Assembly: GCA_937915485.1 (NCBI GenBank)
Contig: CALGII010000140.1
Coordinates: 1-15,754 of the forward strand
Direction of reading: 5' to 3'
Length of the DNA stretch: 15,754 nucleotides
Source of the DNA: an uncultured Ignavibacteriota bacterium
GTDB taxonomy: Bacteria; Bacteroidota; Ignavibacteria; Tepidaquicellales; Tepidaquicellaceae
In this document: positions 6,647 through 13,073 of the stretch, in pieces
How the letters are laid out: each line of letters begins with the position of its first letter
How positions within the stretch are numbered: position 1 is the stretch's first letter
Position numbers and translations under genes: made by a program
Notes under the pieces: model-generated
The model's database searches: none
The model's input: the letters and a program-made list of their open reading frames with translations, nothing else
Told to the model about the DNA's origin: nothing

Positions 6647-7529
6647 GTCGAAAGACACTGAAGAATTTATCGATAGGGCATTTTACCGTCCCGTTGGCTA
6701 TTTTGTAGCAATAGTTTCAGCGAAATTAAAACTGACACCCAACTCTTTAACTGTATTCAGCATTCTAATTGGTATTATCGGCAGTCTCTTCTTTATGTAT
6801 TCAGAAGTGACTGCCGCCATCACCGGCATTTTACTCCTGATAATTTCGGATATATTCGACAGCGCTGACGGTCAACTTGCCAGAATATCGGGCAAGTCTT
6901 CTAAATTCGGAAGAATACTCGACGGACTCGGAGGGAATATCATTTTCTTTTCGATTTATACTGTGTTCAGTTTTCGGTTAATCTCAAATGGTTACGGTTC
7001 CGCCGTTATCTTGGCGGCGGTGGTTTCCGCTCTTAGTCACAGCCTTCAGGCTTCATTAGCGGATTATTACAGAAATATTTACGTCTATTATGGACTGGAC
7101 AAAAACAAATCCGAACTGGATAATTCTGAAGGTGTAAGAATTAGGTATAATAGTTTTTCCTGGAGAAAAAGTTTCTTCAAGAAATTTGTGCTTCTGCTTT
7201 ATCTGACTTATACAATAGAGCAGGAAATGTTATCGAAGCCGTATCTGCTATTTCGGGATTTCGTTTCAAAAAGCAATGAAGAAATTCCCATCGGGCTGAA
7301 AAATGAATTCATAACTCAATTAAGACCTATGATAAAATATTATAATTTCCTGACTATGAATTCCCGTGTAATCGCGATAGCCGTTTGCGCTTTGATAAAC
7401 AAACACCTCTATTACTTTTTATTTGAGATAGTTTTTATGAACATTGTTCTCGTTTGGGTTCTAATTTTGCATAGGGTAAAGTTCAGCATTCTTCTCTCAA
7501 AACTAATAAAATCCCGTCAAATTGATTAA
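6621..7529 (+). CDS. CDP-alcohol phosphotransferase, variant catalytic motif
   Basis: A 302-residue membrane enzyme of the CDP-alcohol phosphatidyltransferase family, which moves a phospho-alcohol from a CDP donor to a hydroxyl acceptor. The motif DSADGQLAR (80-88), then G97 and D101, matches the DxxDGxxARx8GxxxD part of the family signature. The fourth aspartate, expected at 105, is Gly (codon 6933-6935), followed by Asn. The N-terminus FIDRAFYRPVGYF (16-28) and TPNSLT (39-44) fit the family's entry helix. A polar segment (about 150-190) and extra membrane helices make it about 100 residues longer than the usual 200. TTG at 6621 must be near the true start, because an in-frame TAA lies at 6615-6617; it overlaps the aminotransferase by 26 bases. 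Likely product: an inositol-type phosphodiester lipid or phosphatidylinositol phosphate. The acceptor is unknown. Confidence 0.88.
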   Translation: MYQTELTYKSKDTEEFIDRAFYRPVGYFVAIVSAKLKLTPNSLTVFSILIGIIGSLFFMYSEVTAAITGILLLIISDIFDSADGQLARISGKSSKFGRILDGLGGNIIFFSIYTVFSFRLISNGYGSAVILAAVVSALSHSLQASLADYYRNIYVYYGLDKNKSELDNSEGVRIRYNSFSWRKSFFKKFVLLLYLTYTIEQEMLSKPYLLFRDFVSKSNEEIPIGLKNEFITQLRPMIKYYNFLTMNSRVIAIAVCALINKHLYYFLFEIVFMNIVLVWVLILHRVKFSILLSKLIKSRQID

Positions 7530-8532
7530 AGGAGCGATAATCGGATTGGGCAAAATTTCCCGTACAGCGCATGTCCCGGCATATACCGGTGAAAAAGTCC
7601 GGAAGAATATTCGAATAACGGCAGGTGTGGATATTTCAGATGCAAACAGAGCGTCGTTCATAGAATTGATACCCGGTATTAACGTTTACAGCACAATCGA
7701 AGAAATGTATGCGCAAGAAAAAGTAAATTTCATAGATATATGCGTACCGCCAAACATGCACGAAAGGTATATAGGGTTTGCGATGAGGAATAAAATAAAT
7801 GTCTTGTGCGAAAAACCTTTAACAACCGGTATAGAATCTGCGGTTTCTTTAAAAAACGAATTGCTCGATTCCGGCATAAAATTCATGCCGATTCATCAGT
7901 ATAAATATTCTCCGGTCTGGAGAATATTTAAAGCCGAAGTCAAAGACATAAAGAATTCGAATAAAATATTTCTTCAATTTAACGTCTATCGACTCGCAGC
8001 AGATTCAGGTTATGACAGTAAGAATCCAAGTTGGAGAACTGACCGGGGAACAAGCGGGGGCGGAATCCTATCCGATACAGGCACGCATTATCTTTATCTA
8101 ACCGATTACCTTTTGGGAAAGCCTTTGGAAATAGCATCTCACAATTTCAGGCTCAGGAAAAATCCGTATGAAATCGAAGACACCTCAGTAACAATCATTT
8201 CAACGGACAGGGGCACAGCACAAATCAACCTAACCTGGGCAGCCGCCAAACGATTGAATACGGCATTCATGACAGATGGGAATAAGAATCTTTTTTATGA
8301 CGGAACAAAGATTGAACTATATGAAAACGGTAAATCCGAATTGTTCGATGTTCCCGATGCGTCAGATAAGAAAACATACGTAGAAATGTATGAAAATATG
8401 CTGATTGACTTTATAGAAGAATGTAAATCCGAAACTTATAAACCGGATTTCATATTGGAATCGTTTGATGTGATTAAAATGCTTGATTGTTGTTATAAAT
8501 CATCACGACTGAAAAAAACTATAAGATTCTGA
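7522..8532 (+). CDS. Gfo/Idh/MocA-family NAD(P)-dependent oxidoreductase
   Basis: A 336-residue cytoplasmic oxidoreductase with an N-terminal Rossmann domain (GAIIGLGKISRTAHVPAY, 4-21; glycines 8 and 10) and the family's catalytic EKPL (97-100). In the C-terminal domain, SGGGILSDTGTHYLYLTDYL (178-197) holds the active-site Asp185 and His189. Members oxidise or reduce a hydroxyl or keto group on sugars and cyclitols; inositol 2-dehydrogenase (Idh) is one founding member. Beside inositol-phosphate synthase and an aminotransferase, oxidation of an inositol ring to an inosose is an attractive guess, but sugars are equally possible from sequence alone. The start is TTG at 7522: an in-frame TAA at 7507-7509 and no ATG or GTG between leave no better choice. 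It overlaps the previous stop by 8 bases and shares one base (TGATG) with the next gene. Confidence 0.92.
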   Translation: MIKGAIIGLGKISRTAHVPAYTGEKVRKNIRITAGVDISDANRASFIELIPGINVYSTIEEMYAQEKVNFIDICVPPNMHERYIGFAMRNKINVLCEKPLTTGIESAVSLKNELLDSGIKFMPIHQYKYSPVWRIFKAEVKDIKNSNKIFLQFNVYRLAADSGYDSKNPSWRTDRGTSGGGILSDTGTHYLYLTDYLLGKPLEIASHNFRLRKNPYEIEDTSVTIISTDRGTAQINLTWAAAKRLNTAFMTDGNKNLFYDGTKIELYENGKSELFDVPDASDKKTYVEMYENMLIDFIEECKSETYKPDFILESFDVIKMLDCCYKSSRLKKTIRF

Positions 8533-9542
8533 TGAACAGATTTGCAGACAAATACAGATATGTTTTCCTCATAATTGGCAGTATCGCTTTTTTATATCTC
8601 ATACTCAGATACGGTCTTGGCAATCTTGCGCATGATATCGCCAAGACAGGAATATGGTTCATACCGGTAATACTATTATGGCTGATTATTTACCTGCTAA
8701 ACACATATAACTGGTTTGTCAACATTAAAGCGCTTGATGAGCATATTGGCTTTTGGGAATTATTAAATAATCACATATGCAGCAGCGCAATCAATTATAT
8801 AACTCCATTCGTAAGCCTCGGCGGGGAGCCTTATAGGCTTATTTATGCCGCCGAAAGGATGGGAAAGGAAAAAGCAATTTCATCAGTAATTTTATACAAT
8901 ATTTTTCACGTATTCTCCCATATACTCTTCTGGACAGGATGCTGTATTGTTATAATAACGACATTCAAGGACGGATATCTGATTTCGCTTTCATGGGCGG
9001 CATTGATAGTATTCTCATTGATAATATTATTGCTCCTTGCCGGATTACGAAAAGGATTCTTCGCATTCTTCATTAGAAAATTAGAGGGCAGATTGTTCAT
9101 CAAACCTCTAAATAGATTTCTTCGGGACAAGAAAGAAAAAATACTAAGGATAGACAGTCTAATATGCAGCATTCATTCGCGTAAAAAAAGATATTTCTAT
9201 GCGGCAATCCTGTCGGAATTTGTTTCAAGAATTGTTGCATCAATCGAGTTCTATATAATACTTTATTCAATAGACATCTATATTCCCTTATTTACGGCAA
9301 TTTACATATACGGAGCCGCGTCATTGCTTCTAAACATACTGTCCTTTGTTCCCATGGAATCCGGAACACGAGAAGGCGCACTGTATTACATTTCCGATTC
9401 AATAGGGATTAATGCCGAAACCGGAATATATATTTCGGTCGTTACGCGAATAAGAGAATTCTTTTGGATTTTCACGGGAATATTTCTAATGAAATTTTAC
9501 CAATTTAATAAAAGGGATTGTAAAACTGATTTTTATGAATAA
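8532..9542 (+). CDS. Lysylphosphatidylglycerol synthase TM-like (UPF0104/AglD-type) flippase-like membrane protein
   Basis: A 336-residue polytopic inner-membrane protein with about eight hydrophobic segments. It carries the two family motifs of the LPG_synthase_TM domain: TPFVSLGGEPYRLIY (91-105) and SFVPMESGTREGALYYI (271-287), each with a conserved Gly-Glu/Arg cluster in a membrane loop. This domain is the flippase half of MprF and also occurs alone in bacteria and archaea, where proteins such as AglD are linked to lipid-linked sugar or phospholipid translocation. There is no soluble aminoacyl-transferase domain, so it is the stand-alone form. In this operon it could move the newly made lipid, or a lipid-linked intermediate, to the outer leaflet before MlaEFD handles it (inference). 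ATG at 8532 overlaps the upstream TGA by one base; the end overlaps the HAD gene by 8 bases. Confidence 0.87.
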   Translation: MNRFADKYRYVFLIIGSIAFLYLILRYGLGNLAHDIAKTGIWFIPVILLWLIIYLLNTYNWFVNIKALDEHIGFWELLNNHICSSAINYITPFVSLGGEPYRLIYAAERMGKEKAISSVILYNIFHVFSHILFWTGCCIVIITTFKDGYLISLSWAALIVFSLIILLLLAGLRKGFFAFFIRKLEGRLFIKPLNRFLRDKKEKILRIDSLICSIHSRKKRYFYAAILSEFVSRIVASIEFYIILYSIDIYIPLFTAIYIYGAASLLLNILSFVPMESGTREGALYYISDSIGINAETGIYISVVTRIREFFWIFTGIFLMKFYQFNKRDCKTDFYE

Positions 9543-10224
9543 AAAGAAATGCATCATCTTTGATTTCGGAGGAACTCTTGATACAGACGGTGTTCATTGG
9601 AGCGTTATGTATTCGCAATTTCTGGAAAGACACGGTCTTAACTTTACTTCCGATAATTTTTCTAAAGCATTCATTAAATCCGATATTTATCTGAAAGAAA
9701 ATAGTTATAGGATTATTGATTATAAAACTTTGCTTGATACTCAAATAAATTCTATAATCAATGAATTGACTCAGGAAGACAAACATAATTATAAGAATCT
9801 TGCGAAAATTGTATTGAATGATGTATGGAATGAAGTCATTAATTGTCTGGTAAAATCTAAAGAGATTTTATTTACACTTGTGTATGATTACGAGATCGGG
9901 CTTGTTTCAAATTTTTACGGGAACCTCCCCGAAATATGCCGTGATATTAATATTTCAAATTACTTCAAAGTAATATTAGATTCGAGAAACGTTGGAATTG
10001 AGAAGCCTCATCCCGGTATTTTTTCTCTTGCTATAAAAAAACTGAATACAACACCGGAAAATGTCTGGGTGGTCGGAGATTCTTACGACAGAGATATCGT
10101 TCCAACAAAGATTCTCGGCTGCAATACTATTTGGCTAAAAAACAAATCGTGGAAAGAAGCCGGCGATTCAGAATCCGCCGATTTCATAATTAATAATTTA
10201 AACGAATTAAGAAAAATATTATAA
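9535..10224 (+). CDS. HAD-superfamily hydrolase
   Basis: A 229-residue haloacid-dehalogenase-fold enzyme with an alpha-helical cap (about 18-105). Motif I is IFDFGGTLD with nucleophile D10; motif II is LVSNF with S125; motif III is GIEKPHPGIF with K157; motif IV is VVGDSYDRDI with D182 and D187. In place of the usual second aspartate two residues after the nucleophile there is Gly12. Many HAD phosphatases have Asp there as the general acid, but active members with Gly at this place exist, YihX being one I recall. The probable role is removal of phosphate from a pathway intermediate, such as an inositol phosphate or a phosphatidylinositol-phosphate-like lipid. The protein is soluble, so a small cytoplasmic substrate is simplest. 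The ATG at 9535 overlaps the previous gene by 8 bases (ATGAATAA). The next gene is 6 bases away. Confidence 0.9.
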   Translation: MNKKKCIIFDFGGTLDTDGVHWSVMYSQFLERHGLNFTSDNFSKAFIKSDIYLKENSYRIIDYKTLLDTQINSIINELTQEDKHNYKNLAKIVLNDVWNEVINCLVKSKEILFTLVYDYEIGLVSNFYGNLPEICRDINISNYFKVILDSRNVGIEKPHPGIFSLAIKKLNTTPENVWVVGDSYDRDIVPTKILGCNTIWLKNKSWKEAGDSESADFIINNLNELRKIL

Positions 10225-10230
10225 AATATT

Positions 10231-11559
10231 ATGGAAAAAAGAATAAAGTCAATCGAAAATCCGGAAGGTAAACTTGGTGTTCTGATTGTTGGATTGAACG
10301 GCGCTGTATCGACTACTTTCCTTGCCGGGGTATATTCAATCCTAAAAGGGCTATCCAGTCCGATTGGGTCCTTAACGCAAATGGGAACAATCCGTATCGG
10401 GAACAGAGACGACAATTTCTTCCCGAGAATTAAGGAGTTTATCCCATTAACCGAACTAAAAGACCTCGTCTTCGGGGGATGGGACATAAGAAACGAGAAT
10501 TGTTACGAGTCCTCATTATACGCAGGCGTATTGAGCAAAGAGGACCTTGCAAAAGTAAAACAAGAACTTGAGATTATCTCTCCGATGAAAGGAGTATTTG
10601 ATCAATTTTACGTTAAAAGACTTAAAGGCGATTTTGTGAAGGAAGAAGGTAATAAATACGAAAAGATGCTGATGCTCAGAGAGGATATAAAAAGATTTAG
10701 AAAAGAGAACGATCTCGAACGAATTGTAATTATCTGGTGCGCAAGTACGGAAATATATATTCCCGTCAACGGCGTCCATCGCGATATTGATAATCTAATT
10801 TCGGCAATGAGAAATAATCACCCGGATATATCCCCCAGCATGCTTTATGCGTACGCCGCTATCTCAGAAGACGTACCTTTCATAAACGGCGCTCCGAATC
10901 TATCCTGTGACGTGCCTGCATTGATTCAATTCTCAAAAGAAAATTCAGTTCCGGTAGCCGGAAAAGATTTCAAAACCGGTCAAACACTAATGAAAACTGT
11001 TATTGCGCCTATGTTAAAATCAAAAATGCTCGGACTTAGCGGTTGGTTTTCCAACAACATTCTTGGGAATAGAGACGGCGAAGTCCTTGATGACCCGGAA
11101 TCATTCAAGACAAAAGAGCAAAGCAAGTTATCCGTATTAAATTACATACTTCAACCTAAACTATATCCGGAACTATACTCAGAATTTTATCATAAGGTAA
11201 GAATTAATTATTATCCTCCGAGAGGAGACGATAAGGAAGGCTGGGATAATATTGATATTTTTGGCTGGATGCATTATCCAATGCAAATCAAAATAGATTT
11301 TCTTTGTAAGGATTCAATCCTCGCGGCGCCATTGGTGCTCGACCTCGTTTTATTTATGGACTTTGCAAAACGATACAATTTTTCCGGAATTCAATCCTGG
11401 TTATCGTTCTATTTCAAAAGTCCTATACACAAAGAAAATGATATACCCGAACACGATTTGTTCATACAACTGGCGAAATTGAAAAATACGCTAAGGGCGA
11501 CAATGGGTTTTGAAGTTGTTTCCCATTTTGAAGAGGATAGGAACAATATCGATGTATAA
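10231..11559 (+). CDS. myo-inositol-1-phosphate synthase (inositol-3-phosphate synthase)
   Basis: A 442-residue enzyme that converts glucose 6-phosphate to myo-inositol 1-phosphate using bound NAD, the entry step to all inositol compounds. Evidence: the Rossmann start VLIVGLNGAVSTTFLAG (17-33); the middle segment IIWCASTEIYIPV (167-179); the diagnostic GKDFKTGQTLMKT (244-256), which carries a catalytic lysine region; GWFSNNILGNRDG (271-283), equivalent to the SYNHLGNNDG motif of the yeast enzyme; and a tetramerisation and C-terminal region with DNIDIFGW (339-346). Length fits the 430-450 residues usual for bacterial forms of the larger type. It anchors the whole operon to inositol chemistry. 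The ATG at 10231 follows the HAD stop by 6 bases, with no Shine-Dalgarno motif in the A/T-rich gap. It is the last gene of the operon. A run of nine Ts follows the stop, with only a poor stem. Confidence 0.93.
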   Translation: MEKRIKSIENPEGKLGVLIVGLNGAVSTTFLAGVYSILKGLSSPIGSLTQMGTIRIGNRDDNFFPRIKEFIPLTELKDLVFGGWDIRNENCYESSLYAGVLSKEDLAKVKQELEIISPMKGVFDQFYVKRLKGDFVKEEGNKYEKMLMLREDIKRFRKENDLERIVIIWCASTEIYIPVNGVHRDIDNLISAMRNNHPDISPSMLYAYAAISEDVPFINGAPNLSCDVPALIQFSKENSVPVAGKDFKTGQTLMKTVIAPMLKSKMLGLSGWFSNNILGNRDGEVLDDPESFKTKEQSKLSVLNYILQPKLYPELYSEFYHKVRINYYPPRGDDKEGWDNIDIFGWMHYPMQIKIDFLCKDSILAAPLVLDLVLFMDFAKRYNFSGIQSWLSFYFKSPIHKENDIPEHDLFIQLAKLKNTLRATMGFEVVSHFEEDRNNIDV

Positions 11560-11567
11560 TATTTTTT

Positions 11568-11597
11568 TTTGACAAAATGTCGTTCATTTTATACTTA
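11568..11597 (+). promoter_or_regulatory. Candidate promoter for the secreted protein at 11606
   Basis: TTGACA (11569-11574) and TATACT (11590-11595) are spaced by 15 bases. Read the Bacteroidota way, TTTG at 11568-11571 is followed after 18 bases by TATACTTA at 11590-11597, close to the TAnnTTTG consensus. A perfect inverted repeat, AAAATG at 11574-11579 and CATTTT at 11585-11590, lies between the two elements and could be an operator or chance. The ATG is only 8 bases beyond, so the leader would be very short. Confidence 0.45.
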
Positions 11598-11605
11598 ACC
11601 TGTTT

Positions 11606-12676
11606 ATGTTCAGATGTGTGAAAATATTGACGACAGCCTTAATTATGTTTGTTGTTTTAAATACCGCTTCGAGGGCTCAGTATAAATATTTCTATTCAGG
11701 AAAGGATTACGGTTCTGAATCTATGTACAACCCTGTGAATTTCGCTCTCAACAGCGGTTTTGATATTATCCAGTATGAAAGATACGACAGACGTCTCCTG
11801 AAACAGCGGTATGGCACGGGGTTTGAAAACGTAGCCAGAAACACATTTATTCCTTTCGGTCCGATAAAGCGCTACGGTACATGGAATTTCATTAAACGGG
11901 AATTACTTCCGCTCACGTTTACCTCTGAAGAAGCGCAATGGGTTCCGAATTATCTGCTGCATTTAATCGGCGGTGGCATGACATACGCGGCTCTTGCTGA
12001 CTGGTACACGATAAAAAAAGCTCCGTATCCGAAAACAATGGCGTTCGTGAACAAGATGTTAATAGATTATCTCTGCGAAGCAGTAGAAAACGGAGATTAT
12101 GAAGGAGATGACGTCGGAATAACATCCGATATGTGGTTCTTCAATCTCGGCGGAGCAATACTCTTTTCATCCGAAAAAGTTCAGCGGTTTTTCAGCAAGA
12201 AACTCAATCTTACTGACTGGTCATACCAGCCGTCCATATCTATTACGGATTTCTCAATTCAGAACAATGGGCAATATTTCATGGTCAAACTGGAATTGCC
12301 GTTTCTAAAGAATATTTACGCGACTTATTTTTTCGGAATGTGTGGTATGGGCGGACTATCGTTTAAATTCCGGAACGGAGATGCAATATCGGTTTCGCTC
12401 GGCGTCAGGTCGAGGGACAGGGTGGTGACAAACCCGAACACCAACATGTATAAGATAAACCTGCACTGGGACGCTGCCGTATTTTACGACAGAAACAATT
12501 CTCTTCTTGCATCTGTATTCTACAGCGTTTATACGCAAAACAAACTGAACATAAACATATATCCCGGAGTTATAAAATTCGGCAATCTGACGCCCGGGTT
12601 ATGGGCTGTAATGAAACGCGATAACAAATTGATTTTCGGAGTTTCCACAAGAATCGGTTTCGGTTTAACAATTTGA
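11606..12676 (+). CDS. Secreted, probably outer-membrane-associated protein of unknown function
   Basis: A 356-residue protein with a signal peptide: basic N-terminus, hydrophobic core about 7-19, and a likely cleavage ASRA|Q at 24/25. I do not recognise a named family. The middle contains WVPNYLLHLIGGGMTYAALA (112-131), a hydrophobic, glycine-rich stretch with a histidine, then an acidic patch (about 161-170) and TSDMWFFNLGGAILF (173-187), which look like buried or membrane-facing helices. From about 205 to the end the sequence alternates polar and aromatic/aliphatic residues in strand-like runs, suggesting a C-terminal barrel or beta-sandwich. It has its own promoter-like region and is separated by 46 bases from the lipid operon. 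A role in receiving or using the operon's lipid is possible but unsupported. A GTG at 11618 is an alternative start that would keep the signal core. Confidence 0.72.
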   Translation: MFRCVKILTTALIMFVVLNTASRAQYKYFYSGKDYGSESMYNPVNFALNSGFDIIQYERYDRRLLKQRYGTGFENVARNTFIPFGPIKRYGTWNFIKRELLPLTFTSEEAQWVPNYLLHLIGGGMTYAALADWYTIKKAPYPKTMAFVNKMLIDYLCEAVENGDYEGDDVGITSDMWFFNLGGAILFSSEKVQRFFSKKLNLTDWSYQPSISITDFSIQNNGQYFMVKLELPFLKNIYATYFFGMCGMGGLSFKFRNGDAISVSLGVRSRDRVVTNPNTNMYKINLHWDAAVFYDRNNSLLASVFYSVYTQNKLNINIYPGVIKFGNLTPGLWAVMKRDNKLIFGVSTRIGFGLTI

Positions 12677-12698
12677 AAAAATGAAAAGGAAGGTATAA

Positions 12699-13070
12699 CT
12701 ATATTGTAGTTTTTCCGTGCGTCTCATCGTCGCTCTTTTTTACCTCATTAAGAAGTTTGTTTATTTTATCCGCGTATTCCATAGTATCGTCGAAGAAAAA
12801 AATCAGATCGGGAGTGTATTTCATCGTTAACTGCCTGCCCAGCATGTACCGTATATGCGGCTTTCTGTAATTTATTCTCTCTATTAATTTCTCCGCGGGT
12901 TCTTTATTTCCGAGAAAAGAAATGTAAACTTTCGCGAGTTTCAAATCTGGAGTCATAATAACCTTCGATATTGTAATTAATCCGGCGTGCAAGTCAGACA
13001 AATCCTTCGTCATCACCGAGTTTAGCCTGTGCTTTATTTCCTCGGCTACTTTTTCCATCCTTATTGACAT
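12699..13070 (-). CDS. rbfA: Ribosome-binding factor A
   Basis: A 123-residue cytoplasmic protein with the RbfA KH-like fold. The N-terminal helix reads MSIRMEKVAEEIKHRLNSV; then come the strand ITISKVIMTPDLKLAKVYIS with the conserved DL-x-x-AKVY, a helix, and the late strand TPDLIFFFDDTMEYADKI matching the family's P-x-L-x-F-x-x-D ending. It binds the 30S subunit during 16S rRNA maturation. It starts 3 bases after the infB stop, so the two are co-transcribed, the usual order in many bacteria. The gene usually found next, truB, is not next to it here: the strand downstream is occupied by the convergent gene ending at 12676. Only 22 bases separate the two stops and no hairpin is seen there. 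Confidence 0.93.
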   Translation of the reverse strand: MSIRMEKVAEEIKHRLNSVMTKDLSDLHAGLITISKVIMTPDLKLAKVYISFLGNKEPAEKLIERINYRKPHIRYMLGRQLTMKYTPDLIFFFDDTMEYADKINKLLNEVKKSDDETHGKTTI

Positions 13071-13073
13071 ATT

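Larger units (their letters stand above)
1259..11559 (+). other. Eleven-gene operon: inositol-type lipid synthesis, tailoring and MlaEFD transport
   Basis: All eleven genes lie on the plus strand. The junctions in order are: overlap 23, overlap 16, gap 16, gap 1, gap 1, overlap 26, overlap 8, overlap 1, overlap 8 and gap 6 bases. No terminator-like hairpin was noticed inside. The block begins just after an intrinsic terminator and ends before a new promoter-like region, so a single transcript is the simplest reading. Contents are an activating nucleotidyltransferase, an MCE-type ABC transporter (permease, ATPase, tethered MCE protein), an ATP-grasp enzyme, an aminotransferase, a CDP-alcohol phosphotransferase, an oxidoreductase, a flippase-like protein, a HAD hydrolase and inositol-phosphate synthase. 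The layout is seen directly; the shared function is inferred. Confidence 0.8.

Noticed and set aside
11545..11570. A/T stem (AATAT/ATATT) plus nine Ts at the end of the inositol-phosphate synthase gene as an intrinsic terminator
   Set aside because: The stem is five A-T pairs with a nine-base loop partly inside the coding end; it may slow polymerase but I would not call it a terminator. The T run also forms part of the candidate promoter.
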